DNA of 53,569 nucleotides from Andreesenia angusta. Its GTDB lineage: Bacteria; Bacillota; Clostridia; Tissierellales; Gottschalkiaceae. Under the pieces are notes generated by a model that saw only the letters and a program-made list of their open reading frames with translations, made no database searches and was not told the origin of the DNA. The position numbers were made by a program, and so were the translations under genes. The stretch lies in NCBI RefSeq assembly GCF_001855385.1, contig NZ_MKIE01000010.1, forward strand, positions 1 through 53,569, in the 5' to 3' direction. Positions 34,218 to 43,993 of this stretch are shown piece by piece (positions within the stretch are counted from its first letter, which is position 1; every line of letters starts with the position of its first letter).

Positions 34218-35036
34218 ATGGAGATTACTGCATTTGTGGGCAAGAGTGGAACCGGGAAAAGCTTCAAGTCGATAGGCGTTGCAAGAGAGCTTGGAATAGA
34301 GTATATAGTGGACGACGGGATACTTATAAAGGGGAACAAGCTTCTGGCGGGGAAGTCTGCTAAGAGCGAAGGCTCCAAGATAAGAGCTGTAAAGAGAGCA
34401 CTTTTTATGGACGAAGAGCATAGGGAAGAGGTAAGGTCAGCTATCTTGAGTGAAAATCCAGAGCGGATTCTCATAATAGGTACTTCGGACAATATGGTGG
34501 AGAAGATAGCTAGGGCGTTGGAGCTTGGAGAGATAGACGAGAGAATATATATAGAGGGCGTTTCAACTAAAGAGGAGATAGAGACTGCCAGAAAGCACAG
34601 GCGAGAAGAGGGCAAGCACGTCATCCCCCTTCCCACCTTCGAGATAAAGAAGGACTTCTCTGGATACTTTATGGATACTCTGAAAGTTATGAGGATGAAA
34701 AGTTACGGGCAAGAGGTGTACGAAAAGACCGTTGTAAGGCCGAGCTTCAGCTACCTTGGGAGCTACACCATATCGGACAAGGTCATAAGAGAGATAGTCA
34801 AGCATATAGCGTCCAAGGTTGAAGGGATTGAGAGAGCATACAGGGTATATACAGAAAACTACAGAGAAGGAATTGTCATATCGGTAGATATATTCATTTT
34901 AAACGGGTACAATATACTTGAGACCTCGACTTTCCTTCAAAAGGAAGTTTCAAAGGTTGTAGAATCAATGACCTCCATAAACATACTTAAAGTCAACGTG
35001 AATATAGTCAAAATTAAGATTAAAAATTCACAATAA
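34218..35036 (+). CDS. P-loop NTPase / Asp23-Gls24 fusion protein
   Basis: A 272-aa two-domain protein. Residues 1-165 hold a Walker A motif (VGKSGTGKS, residues 7-15) and a short NTPase-like domain. Residues ~170-272 resemble an Asp23/Gls24 envelope-stress domain (SYTISDKVIREIVKHIASKV, then VNVNIVKIKI). I recall similar fusions in clostridia, but their function is unknown. Gls24 domains elsewhere are linked to envelope stress. GAAGGTGGAG precedes the ATG. It is monocistronic. Confidence 0.75.
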   Translation: MEITAFVGKSGTGKSFKSIGVARELGIEYIVDDGILIKGNKLLAGKSAKSEGSKIRAVKRALFMDEEHREEVRSAILSENPERILIIGTSDNMVEKIARALELGEIDERIYIEGVSTKEEIETARKHRREEGKHVIPLPTFEIKKDFSGYFMDTLKVMRMKSYGQEVYEKTVVRPSFSYLGSYTISDKVIREIVKHIASKVEGIERAYRVYTENYREGIVISVDIFILNGYNILETSTFLQKEVSKVVESMTSINILKVNVNIVKIKIKNSQ

Positions 35037-35169
35037 AGAATAAATATATAAAAATCTGAATCGTTCGCACTCGGGGTTTTTGGAAATGACACAGTATTAT
35101 TAGTGGTTTGTTGGAAAAAGGAGAGGCTCGATCGGTGAAATTTTTTGAAAAAACTGAATAAAAATTAAT

Positions 35170-35198
35170 TGATTTTTGAAAAAAATAACACTATAATA
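35170..35198 (+). promoter_or_regulatory. Sigma-A promoter of gdhA
   Basis: TTGATT at 35170-35175, 17-nt spacer, TATAAT at 35193-35198, 30 nt before the start codon. The ~130 nt between the preceding gene and this promoter show no recognisable element. Confidence 0.75.
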
Positions 35199-35228
35199 TA
35201 AAATAAAACTAGAGGAGGAATCAGCAAT

Positions 35229-36581
35229 ATGAAAAATCATATTCAAGAAGTCTTTGACATTGTAAAGAACAGAAATCCACATGAGAGTGAATTCCTACAG
35301 GCAGTAGAGGAAGTGCTTTTCTCGCTAGAGCCAGTTTTAGAGAAAAACCCAGAGTATCTAAATGCCAGCTTGCTTGAGAGAATATGCGAGCCAGAGAGAG
35401 CTATAATGTTCAAGGTGCCTTGGGAAGACGACAACGGCAAAGTTCAAGTTAACCGTGGATACAGAGTTCAGTTCAACGGGTCTATAGGGCCTTACAAAGG
35501 AGGACTTAGATTCCACCCTACAGTTAACCTGAGCATCCTGAAGTTCCTTGGATTCGAGCAGATATTCAAAAACTCGCTTACAGGTCTCCCAATAGGCGGA
35601 GGAAAGGGAGGATCTGACTTCGACCCTAGAGGAAAGTCGGACGCAGAGATCAGAAGATTCTGCGAGAGCTTTATGTCTGAGCTTTTCAAGCACATAGGGC
35701 CAGACACAGACGTTCCAGCTGGAGATATAGGAGTTGGAGGAAGAGAGATAGGATACCTATACGGACACTACAGAAGACTTAGAGGAGCTTTCGAAAACGG
35801 AGTTCTTACAGGAAAGGGAATCTCTTACGGAGGAAGCCTTGTAAGACCTGAAGCTACAGGATACGGAGCTACTTACTTCGCTCAAGAGATGCTGAAGCAC
35901 AATGGAGAAGAGCTTAAGGGCAAGAGAGTCGCTGTTTCAGGATTCGGAAACGTTGCATGGGGAGTTGCCAAAAAGGTAGACCAGCTAGGAGGAAAAGTTG
36001 TAACTCTTTCTGGACCAGACGGATATATCTACGACCCATCTGGAGTTAACGGAGAGAAGATAGACTACCTTATAGAGATGAGAAACTCGGGAAGAGACAG
36101 AGTTCAGGACTATGCAGACAAGTTCGGAGTGTTCGGAGTTGAGTTCTTCCCAGGAGAGAAGCCATGGGGAACTGCAGTAGATATAGCTATGCCATGTGCT
36201 ACTCAGAACGAGATCGGAATAGAAGAAGCTAGAAAGCTAGTTGCAAACGGAGTCAAGTACGTTGTAGAGGGAGCGAACATGCCTACAAATATAGAGGCGC
36301 TTAAGTTCCTACAGCAGAAAGGTGTTCACATAGGCCCAGGAAAAGCTGCGAATGCAGGTGGAGTTGCCACTTCGGCGCTTGAGATGAGCCAGAACAGCAT
36401 GAGACTTTCTTGGTCTGAAGAAGAAGTAGACAAGAAGCTTCACGAGATAATGATAAATATACACGACAACGCTAGAAAGGCTGCCGGAGACTACGGATTC
36501 GGATACAACCTTGTAGCAGGGGCTAATATAGCTGGATTCCTGAAAGTGGCAGAGGCTATGCACGCACAGGGAATATACTAA
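35229..36581 (+). CDS. gdhA: Glutamate dehydrogenase, hexameric (probably NADP-type)
   Basis: A 450-aa enzyme interconverting glutamate and 2-oxoglutarate plus ammonia. Key segments are GGLRFHPTVNLSILKFLGFE (substrate lysine region at KGG), LPIGGGKGGSDFDPRGKS with the catalytic lysine, and the dinucleotide fold VSGFGNVAWG. AGAGGAGGAA precedes the ATG and the promoter is strong. Codon use is strongly biased and the gene looks highly expressed. In amino-acid fermenters GDH links glutamate pools to other pathways; cofactor preference is inferred from overall similarity. Confidence 0.95.
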   Translation: MKNHIQEVFDIVKNRNPHESEFLQAVEEVLFSLEPVLEKNPEYLNASLLERICEPERAIMFKVPWEDDNGKVQVNRGYRVQFNGSIGPYKGGLRFHPTVNLSILKFLGFEQIFKNSLTGLPIGGGKGGSDFDPRGKSDAEIRRFCESFMSELFKHIGPDTDVPAGDIGVGGREIGYLYGHYRRLRGAFENGVLTGKGISYGGSLVRPEATGYGATYFAQEMLKHNGEELKGKRVAVSGFGNVAWGVAKKVDQLGGKVVTLSGPDGYIYDPSGVNGEKIDYLIEMRNSGRDRVQDYADKFGVFGVEFFPGEKPWGTAVDIAMPCATQNEIGIEEARKLVANGVKYVVEGANMPTNIEALKFLQQKGVHIGPGKAANAGGVATSALEMSQNSMRLSWSEEEVDKKLHEIMINIHDNARKAAGDYGFGYNLVAGANIAGFLKVAEAMHAQGIY

Positions 36582-36589
36582 AACAAAAG

Positions 36590-36619
36590 AAGGGGACGGT
36601 CAGCCGTCCCTTTATTTTT
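36590..36619 (+). terminator. Rho-independent terminator after gdhA
   Basis: AAGGGGACGG (36590-36599), loop TCAG, CCGTCCCTTT (36604-36613), then TATTTTTA. One G-U pair in the stem. Confidence 0.85.
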
Positions 36620-36636
36620 ATATAGGGGGTATTTTT

Positions 36637-37518
36637 TTGAACTACAAGCTGAGTGAAACAGAAAACGGTGTAATACTTGGAGGAGTCTCTGACTTTGAAC
36701 CTGTACATATATTTGAATGTGGACAGTGCTTCAGGTGGAACAGAGAGGACGACGGGTCCTATACAGGGGTTGCCTATGGAAGAGTCATAAATGTGGCAAA
36801 AGAAGGTGACAGAGTGGTGCTTTCCAACACGGACAGAGCGGAGTTTGAAGCTGTTTGGAAAGGCTATTTTGACCTGGAGAGAGACTACTCCGAGATAAAG
36901 AGGAGAGTCTCTGTAGATGAAGTGATGGAAAAATCGGTCGAGTTTGGAAACGGGATAAGGATACTTGCGCAGGAGCCTTGGGAGATGCTCGTATCGTTTA
37001 TAATCTCGGCCAGGAACTCAATCCCGAATATAAAGAAGACGATAGAGAAGCTGTCGAAGGCTTTCGGGGAGAAGATAGGTGAGTACAACGGCAAGGAGTA
37101 CTACGCATTTCCAAGGCCTGAAGACCTTTCGGGGTTGTCTGAGGGAGACATAAGGCAGTACGGCACTTCCTTCAGGACAAAGTATATAATGGACTCTGCT
37201 GAGAGAGTGTTGCAGTTAGGCGGGATAGACGCTCTCAAAGACGAGCCGACAGATACGGCTAGAGAGCAGCTTATGGAGTTTGCAGGAGTGGGACCTAAAG
37301 TGTCTGACTGTATACTGCTGTTCGGGCTATCGAAATACGATGTGTTTCCGGTAGACGTATGGGTGCAGAGAGTTATGGATGAGTACTACACAAAGGGCGC
37401 GTACAAGAACTTGAACAAGGTGAGGGAGTACGGGCTTGAGATGTTTGGAGAATATGCCGGATTCGGGCAGCAGTACTTGTTTTACTATGCTAGAGAAAAC
37501 GGAGTAGGAAAGAAGTAG
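36637..37518 (+). CDS. ogg: 8-oxoguanine DNA glycosylase / AP lyase (Ogg1-like)
   Basis: A 293-aa HhH-GPD glycosylase removing 8-oxoguanine from DNA. N-terminal Ogg domain with FECGQCFRWNREDDGSYTG; helix-hairpin-helix FAGVGPKVSDCILLFGL; catalytic Lys likely in FRTKYIMDSA and Asp in FPVDVWVQRVM. The TTG start follows AGGGGGT by 9 nt. hutP begins 12 nt after its stop. Confidence 0.9.
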   Translation: MNYKLSETENGVILGGVSDFEPVHIFECGQCFRWNREDDGSYTGVAYGRVINVAKEGDRVVLSNTDRAEFEAVWKGYFDLERDYSEIKRRVSVDEVMEKSVEFGNGIRILAQEPWEMLVSFIISARNSIPNIKKTIEKLSKAFGEKIGEYNGKEYYAFPRPEDLSGLSEGDIRQYGTSFRTKYIMDSAERVLQLGGIDALKDEPTDTAREQLMEFAGVGPKVSDCILLFGLSKYDVFPVDVWVQRVMDEYYTKGAYKNLNKVREYGLEMFGEYAGFGQQYLFYYARENGVGKK

Positions 37519-37530
37519 AGGGGTGATTCT

Positions 37531-37947
37531 ATGAAAGATTTAGGACTTGAAGTTGCAAAAGCGGCTATAACGGTGGCCATGTCTTCTAGCAGAGAAGAGG
37601 AGGCTGAGTGCATAGAGCGTTTCAGGAGCCAGGGGATAAAGTCGGCCGGGGTAGACATAGGGGGAAACCTCATAGACTCAATACCTAAGATAATAGAGAG
37701 GGCTGTAGTGGCCTCTAGGAGGAGTGGAATAACTACAGAGTGCTTTGCCCATGACGGGGCTGTGGCAGGAGCGGCGAGAGAGGCGGTAGTTCAAGTCTAT
37801 CCAAAGGCGAACGGACTGAACGTAGGAGGCAAACTCTCCATAGCCAGGCTAGGAGGGCATCTGACTGTCTGTATTTTTGTGAACGTAGGTCTGCTGCATC
37901 TGAACGAGGTCGTGGTTGGAATGGGGCATAGGTCCATATCGGACTAA
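37531..37947 (+). CDS. hutP: HutP family histidine-responsive RNA-binding regulator
   Basis: A 138-aa protein. The segment RLGGHLTVCIFVNVGLLHLN and VVGMGHRSI match HutP, which in Bacillus binds L-histidine and Mg2+ and then RNA at NAG triplets, allowing transcription of histidine-use genes. His residues at ~73, 110, 122 and 132 could serve histidine/metal binding. GAGGGGTGA precedes the ATG. It is cotranscribed with ogg, not with a hut operon. A formimidoyltransferase gene begins 15.5 kb away and an ABC importer follows directly, so its target is open. Confidence 0.88.
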   Translation: MKDLGLEVAKAAITVAMSSSREEEAECIERFRSQGIKSAGVDIGGNLIDSIPKIIERAVVASRRSGITTECFAHDGAVAGAAREAVVQVYPKANGLNVGGKLSIARLGGHLTVCIFVNVGLLHLNEVVVGMGHRSISD

Positions 37948-38003
37948 ATATTAAGTTTTCTTAAAAAATGTTTAATTTGCTAAATAACTCTTTTGGATTA
38001 TAG

Positions 38004-38091
38004 TATAATTGATTTGATCGCCCACTTAAACGGCTAGTGGAGCGCAGTAGAATGGTAGTTTGGAAATAAATGTTGAGAGGAGCATGGTAAA
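38004..38091 (+). promoter_or_regulatory. Promoter -10 and structured leader of the ABC importer
   Basis: TATAAT at 38004-38009 (weak -35) is followed by a hairpin that would sit near the mRNA 5' end: CGC-CCACT (38019-38026) with AGTGG-A-GCG (38036-38044). NAG triplets follow or overlap at 38035, 38040, 38045, 38048 and 38056. No T-run follows, so this is not an intrinsic terminator. Confidence 0.45.
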
Positions 38092-39114
38092 ATGGCAAGT
38101 AAATTGAGAAAAAAATTATTGTCGCTTGGACTAGTTATGACTCTTGGAGTAGGAGTGCTTGCAGGTTGTTCAGGTGGAGGAGAAGAGAGCGAGGCTGAAA
38201 AGACTGGCTCTGGAGACAAATACAAAATCGGTATATCTCAGATAATGGAGCATACAGCTCTTGACTCTGCTAGGGCTGGGTTTGAAAAAGCGCTAGAGGA
38301 AAATGGATACAAAGACAAGGTAGAGATAGACTACCAAAACGCTCAGGGAGACCAGTCTGTAAACGACACAATAGCTCAGAACTTCGTGTCTCAGGGCAAA
38401 GACCTTATGCTTGGAATAGCGACACCATCAGCGCAGTCGCTTTACAACGCTTCAAAAGAGATACCTATACTTATAACGGCGGTGACTGATCCGGTGGATG
38501 CAGGCCTTGTAAAGAGCCTTGAAAAGCCTGAGACAAATGTGTCTGGAACTACAGACAGCATGGACATAGGAGTGCAATTCAAGCTTCTAAAGACACTTTA
38601 TCCAGAAGCCAAGAAGGTCGGAATACTTTACAACACAGCTGAGGCAAACTCGGAAGTTCAGGTAAGGGATGCTGAAGCTAGGGCAGGCGAGTTCGGCCTT
38701 GAGATAGTCAAAGCTGGAGTTACTGGAACAAACGACGTTTCACAGGTGCTTGACTCTATAATAGACGAGATAGACGCTGTTTATGTGCCGACAGACAATG
38801 TGGTGGTTTCTTCGCTTCCACTTATATACGCTAAGACTATGGAGAAGAAGATGCCTATAATAGCTTCGGAAAGCGGGCAGGTTGAAAACGGAGCGCTTGC
38901 AACAGAGGGGCTTGACTACGAAAAGCTTGGATACCAGACAGGACTTATGGCCATCAGGATACTAGAGGGAGAAAAGCCTTCAGAGATGCCAGTTGAGTCG
39001 CTTAAGGAGACTACACTAACTGTAAATGAAGACACACTTAAAAAGCTGGGACTGGAGCTTCCTAAAGAGCTTGCAGACAGAGCTGTGATGATAGGAAGTG
39101 GCAGTGGTGAGTAG
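38092..39114 (+). CDS. ABC importer substrate-binding lipoprotein (TrpX-like, ABC_sub_bind)
   Basis: A 340-aa lipoprotein. Signal peptide with lipobox GVLAGC (Cys at residue ~25), then a two-lobe periplasmic-type binding fold (YKIGISQIMEHTALDSARAG; VYVPTDNVVVSSLPLIYAKT), as in PF04392 proteins. Characterised relatives bind aromatic amino acids, but the ligand here is unknown. AGAGGAG lies 9 nt before the ATG; an ATG at 38084 gives only a six-codon frame. The permease gene overlaps its 3' end. Confidence 0.88.
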   Translation: MASKLRKKLLSLGLVMTLGVGVLAGCSGGGEESEAEKTGSGDKYKIGISQIMEHTALDSARAGFEKALEENGYKDKVEIDYQNAQGDQSVNDTIAQNFVSQGKDLMLGIATPSAQSLYNASKEIPILITAVTDPVDAGLVKSLEKPETNVSGTTDSMDIGVQFKLLKTLYPEAKKVGILYNTAEANSEVQVRDAEARAGEFGLEIVKAGVTGTNDVSQVLDSIIDEIDAVYVPTDNVVVSSLPLIYAKTMEKKMPIIASESGQVENGALATEGLDYEKLGYQTGLMAIRILEGEKPSEMPVESLKETTLTVNEDTLKKLGLELPKELADRAVMIGSGSGE

Positions 39115-40006
39115 TTTTTGGCTTGGAATCCTAGAACAGGGCCTTATATACGGCATAATGGTTCTAGGGGTTTATATAACCTATAGAATACTGGACTTTC
39201 CAGACCTTTCAGTTGATGGCAGCTTCCCTTTGGGAGCTGCTGTCACAGCTTATTGCCTTGTAAACGGGGTGGACCCTTACTTGGCGCTTCTTTACGCCAC
39301 GCTAGCAGGCGCGGCTGCAGGTGCAGTTACGGGAATACTTCATGTAAAGCTTGGAATTTCCAACCTGCTCTCCGGTATACTCGTGATGACGGGGCTTTAC
39401 TCTATAAACCTAAAGGTGATGGGAAGGCCAAATATACCGCTTTTTAACGTGGAGACCATATTTTCAAGTGGAGTTTCACCGCTTATCGTGATTGCGATAG
39501 TGGCCATAGGATCTAAGTTCGTGCTGGACTGGTACTTTTCAACCAAGGCCGGATTTATGCTAAAGGCAACTGGAGACAATCCACAGCTAGTTACTACGCT
39601 TGGTGTAGACATAGGGAAGATGAAGATAGTAGGAGTAATGATCTCAAATGCCATAGTTGCGCTTTCTGGTTCTGTGCTGGCTCAAAGGCAGACTTACTCA
39701 GATGCCCAGATGGGAGTGGGAATTGTGGTAATGGGCCTTGCGTCTATAATAGTTGGAGAATCGCTTTTCAGAAAGATTGGCTTTGTCAAAGCGACTACAG
39801 CTGTGATTGTAGGATCCATAATATACAGAGCGGCGATAGCGGCTGCACTCAGGACAAATCTAGAGCCTACGGATCTTAAGCTTGTGACGGCTATAATAGT
39901 AATCATATTCCTTGGGATAAACAACAAGGGAAGCATAGTTAAAAACTGGGCTTTAGGTATTTTCAGCAAAGACGGCTCTTTGGCTTCGGAAAAGGAGGTG
40001 GGGTAG
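39104..40006 (+). CDS. ABC importer permease (TrpY-like)
   Basis: A 300-aa membrane protein with about eight hydrophobic segments (GLIYGIMVLGVYITYRILDF, then DLSVDGSFPLGAAVTAY, typical for this branch of branched-chain-type permeases). GTG 39104 is chosen with AGGA 7 nt upstream; GTG 39107 and GTG 39098 are alternatives. It overlaps the substrate-binding gene by 11 nt and touches the ATPase gene. Confidence 0.88.
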   Translation: MVSSFWLGILEQGLIYGIMVLGVYITYRILDFPDLSVDGSFPLGAAVTAYCLVNGVDPYLALLYATLAGAAAGAVTGILHVKLGISNLLSGILVMTGLYSINLKVMGRPNIPLFNVETIFSSGVSPLIVIAIVAIGSKFVLDWYFSTKAGFMLKATGDNPQLVTTLGVDIGKMKIVGVMISNAIVALSGSVLAQRQTYSDAQMGVGIVVMGLASIIVGESLFRKIGFVKATTAVIVGSIIYRAAIAAALRTNLEPTDLKLVTAIIVIIFLGINNKGSIVKNWALGIFSKDGSLASEKEVG

Positions 40007-40798
40007 ATGCTTTCGGTAAAGAATCTGCAAAAGACCTTTAACAGGGGGACTGTGAACCAGAACACCATCTACAGAGGTCTTTCTCTAGATGTGGACGAGG
40101 GAGATTTCATAACCATAATAGGAAGTAACGGCGCTGGAAAATCTACTCTGCTAAATGTAATCTCCGGGGTTATACCGCTTGACGCTGGAAGGATAGTGCT
40201 TGACGGAGTAGATATAACCAGATACCCAGAGTACAAGAGAACTAGGGATATAGCCAGGGTGTTCCAAAACCCGTCTTTCGGAGTTGCGCCTTCCATGACT
40301 ATACTGGAGAACATGTCTATGGCGTACAACAAGGGAAAGACCTACGGGCTTGGAAGGGCAGTAAACAAGAAAAACATAGATGTATTCAAGGAGATGCTCT
40401 CGGGGCTTGAGCTTGGGCTAGAGAATAAGCTGCACGACAAGGTCGGTCTGCTTTCGGGAGGACAGAGACAGTCGCTCTCGCTTATAATGGCGACTATGCT
40501 TCATCCAAAACTGCTCTTGCTAGACGAGCATACGGCGGCCCTCGACCCTAAGACATCTGCCAAGATAATAGACATCACAAACGAGCTTGTGACAGAGAAC
40601 AAGATAACCACTATGATGGTTACACACGATCTAAACCACGTCACAAGCCTTGGAAACAGGGTTATAATGATGCACTCTGGAGAGGTAATACTGGACATAA
40701 GAGGCAAGGAGAAGAAGGAGCTGACTATAGAGAAGCTCTTGAACCACTTCGACAATGCCCATGTAATGCTCTCCGACAGAACTCTGCTTTCGACATAG
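40007..40798 (+). CDS. ABC importer ATPase (TrpZ-like)
   Basis: A 263-aa ABC ATPase. Walker A GSNGAGKST (~residues 40-48), signature LSGGQRQSLS, Walker B LLLDEHTAALD and switch His in VTHD. Walker B ends in DEH where DEP is more common, a known pattern in this subfamily. AAAGGAGGTGGGG precedes the ATG at the permease stop. It completes the three-gene importer, which ends in a terminator. Confidence 0.92.
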   Translation: MLSVKNLQKTFNRGTVNQNTIYRGLSLDVDEGDFITIIGSNGAGKSTLLNVISGVIPLDAGRIVLDGVDITRYPEYKRTRDIARVFQNPSFGVAPSMTILENMSMAYNKGKTYGLGRAVNKKNIDVFKEMLSGLELGLENKLHDKVGLLSGGQRQSLSLIMATMLHPKLLLLDEHTAALDPKTSAKIIDITNELVTENKITTMMVTHDLNHVTSLGNRVIMMHSGEVILDIRGKEKKELTIEKLLNHFDNAHVMLSDRTLLST

Positions 40799-40821
40799 AA
40801 AATAAATTATTTTTATAATAG

Positions 40822-40848
40822 AGCGTCACCTTCAAGGGGCGCTTTTTA
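40822..40848 (+). terminator. Rho-independent terminator after the ABC importer
   Basis: AGCGTC (40822-40827) pairs with GGCGCT (40838-40843, one G-U), followed by TTTTT. The DUF554 gene starts right after it. Confidence 0.7.
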
Positions 40849-40868
40849 TAATGGAAAGGGAGATAGCG

Positions 40869-41549
40869 ATGATGACAGGAAATATAGCCAATATGGCAGC
40901 CATAATAATAGGGACGGCTGTGGGCATGCTGTTTAAGAAACTGATAAAGCCCTCGTACAGCGAGACAATAATGGCCGGAATGGGGATAGTGGCCCTTGTG
41001 ATGGGGATAATGAATGTGATGGAGACCCAGAATCTGCTGGTTTCAGTCGTAAGCATAGTGTTTGGAAGCTTCGTGGGAGAAGTTGCACAGATAGACAAGA
41101 AGATAGAGTCTTTCGGAAGTTATATAGGAAGCAAGTTCCAATCAGAAGGCGAGAACAGTTTTGCAAAGGGGTTTGTAAGCGCATCTCTTATCTACTGCAT
41201 AGGGGCGATGGCTATACTTGGTTCGATAGAGAGCGGCCTTAAGGGGACTCACAGCATACTCTACACCAAATCTGTTATGGACGGTGTAACGGCCATAGTT
41301 TTCACATCTACGCTAGGCATAGGAGTCGGATTTTCCGCCATCTCTGTATTTGTATACCAGGGAGCCATAATACTGCTTGCTGGGCAGCTGGGATCTTTTT
41401 TCACAGAGCCCCTTATAGCGGAACTCACCGCTGTCGGAGGAATAATGATAGTGGCCATAGGGCTTAACATACTGGAGCTTAAAAAGATAAAGGTGGCAAA
41501 TATGCTGCCGGCGCTACTCGGGCCGGTGATTTATTTTATGGTGAAATAG
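40869..41549 (+). CDS. DUF554 family membrane protein
   Basis: A 226-aa protein with six or seven hydrophobic segments (GNIANMAAIIIGTAVGMLFK; MAGMGIVALVMGIMNVM; VVSIVFGSFVGEVAQIDKKI). This matches DUF554 (YdfK/YqgA), putative inner-membrane transporters of unknown substrate. ATG 40869 (or 40872) follows AAGGGAG by 6 nt; the ATG at 40851 precedes that site. It may depend on read-through from the ABC operon since no separate promoter is evident. Confidence 0.85.
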   Translation: MMTGNIANMAAIIIGTAVGMLFKKLIKPSYSETIMAGMGIVALVMGIMNVMETQNLLVSVVSIVFGSFVGEVAQIDKKIESFGSYIGSKFQSEGENSFAKGFVSASLIYCIGAMAILGSIESGLKGTHSILYTKSVMDGVTAIVFTSTLGIGVGFSAISVFVYQGAIILLAGQLGSFFTEPLIAELTAVGGIMIVAIGLNILELKKIKVANMLPALLGPVIYFMVK

Positions 41550-41643
41550 TAAAAAAACTTGAGAAAAACAGAGTATCGTGGGTATAAATGAACTTGGATA
41601 CAAATAAAACTTGAAAAAAGCCGGAAATAATTTAAAAAAAAGC

Positions 41644-41672
41644 TTGATTCATCTGACCGTATTGAGTAACAT
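41644..41672 (+). promoter_or_regulatory. Sigma-A promoter of groESL
   Basis: TTGATT at 41644-41649, 17-nt spacer, TAACAT at 41667-41672, with the CIRCE operator 15 nt downstream, covering the expected transcription start. Confidence 0.6.
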
Positions 41673-41686
41673 TAGAGATGTCGGGA

Positions 41687-41713
41687 TTAGCACTCTGTAG
41701 AGTTGAGTGCTAA
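41687..41713 (+). promoter_or_regulatory. CIRCE operator (HrcA binding site)
   Basis: TTAGCACTC (41687-41695), nine-nt spacer, GAGTGCTAA (41705-41713). This is the exact consensus inverted repeat. HrcA would repress groESL at normal temperature; hrcA itself is not in the window. Confidence 0.97.
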
Positions 41714-41745
41714 CAAAATGAAAAAACATATAGGGAGGGTTTAAA

Positions 41746-42027
41746 TTGAGTATAAGACCACTAGGAGACAGAGTAGTTATAAAAAAAGCGATAGCAGAAG
41801 AAAAGACTAAAAGTGGAATAGTACTGCCAGGTTCGGCTAAAGAGAAGCCACAGATGGCGGAAGTAGTGGCTATAGGATCTGGAGTTGAGAACGACGAGAA
41901 GACTAAGGGCCAGCTGAGCGTTGGAGACAAGGTGCTTTTCTCTCAATATGCCGGTTCAGAAGTGAAGATGGACGGAGAAGAGTACACTGTACTTAAGATA
42001 GCGGATATACTTGCAGTTATAGAGTAA
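41746..42027 (+). CDS. groES: Co-chaperonin GroES
   Basis: A 93-aa protein forming the lid of Gro[22 protein letters not shown] contains the N-terminal beta-barrel and mobile loop ([11 protein letters not shown]). The TTG start follows AGGGAGGG by 9 nt. It is cotranscribed with groEL 25 nt downstream under CIRCE control. Confidence 0.97.
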   Translation: MSIRPLGDRVVIKKAIAEEKTKSGIVLPGSAKEKPQMAEVVAIGSGVENDEKTKGQLSVGDKVLFSQYAGSEVKMDGEEYTVLKIADILAVIE

Positions 42028-42052
42028 AAACAAAAAAATAGGGGTGATATAA

Positions 42053-43687
<1,635 letters not shown>

Positions 43688-43694
43688 TAGCTTG

Positions 43695-43735
43695 AAAGTG
43701 TGGGAAATTCAGTATTTCCCGCACTTTTTCTTTTT
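43695..43735 (+). terminator. Rho-independent terminator after groEL
   Basis: AAAGTGTGGGAAAT (43695-43708), loop TCAGT, ATTTCCCGCACTTT (43714-43727; one G-U), followed by TTCTTTTT. Confidence 0.9.
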
Positions 43736-43753
43736 AAAAAAATTCATGGTGTA

Positions 43754-43783
43754 TTGACATGAGTACACTTTTTAGTATACAAT
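43754..43783 (+). promoter_or_regulatory. Sigma-A promoter of the guanine riboswitch-guaA transcript
   Basis: Perfect TTGACA at 43754-43759. The -10 is TATACA (43776-43781, 16-nt spacer) or TACAAT (43778-43783, 18-nt spacer). The aptamer starts about 30 nt downstream. Confidence 0.75.
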
Positions 43784-43811
43784 CTATGTATTAAAAGAAT
43801 ACTTGATTTCA

Positions 43812-43937
43812 ACTCATATATACCCTGTGATATGGACGGGGAGTCTCTACCGAACAGCCGTTAACTGTTTGACTATGAGTGGACCAGGCGTTGCGTGTTT
43901 GATGGCCAATGCACTTCCACTCGGAGGTGCTTTTTTT
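43812..43937 (+). ncRNA. Guanine riboswitch (purine class, C74) with terminator platform
   Basis: Aptamer 43812-43880: P1 arms ACTCATA and TATGAGT, with the purine-riboswitch landmarks ATATGG, TCTCTACC and CCGTTAAC in the expected order. The specificity base in GACTATGAG is C (43873), which indicates guanine or hypoxanthine, not adenine (U). Terminator 43911-43937 follows. GAGTGG (43877-43882), part of P1, is complementary to CCACTC (43917-43922) in the terminator, so ligand-free RNA can form an antiterminator. Guanine should therefore switch guaA off. Confidence 0.93.
43911..43937 (+). terminator. Riboswitch-controlled terminator
   Basis: GCACTTCC (43911-43918), loop ACTC, GGAGGTGC (43923-43930; one G-U), then seven Ts. 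Confidence 0.88.
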
Positions 43938-43993
43938 ATGCATTTTCCGAGGTCGAGAGGTTCATATACATTCAAAGGAGGAAATGACTGAAG

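Noticed and set aside
38004..38091. Intrinsic terminator/antiterminator controlled by HutP
   Set aside because: The hairpin at 38019-38044 is not followed by a T-run, so classical antitermination is unlikely; only other modes of control were kept as a hypothesis.
43803..43991. A 62-codon open frame over the guanine riboswitch
   Set aside because: It runs through the aptamer and terminator, has no ribosome binding site, and the RNA structure explains the sequence.
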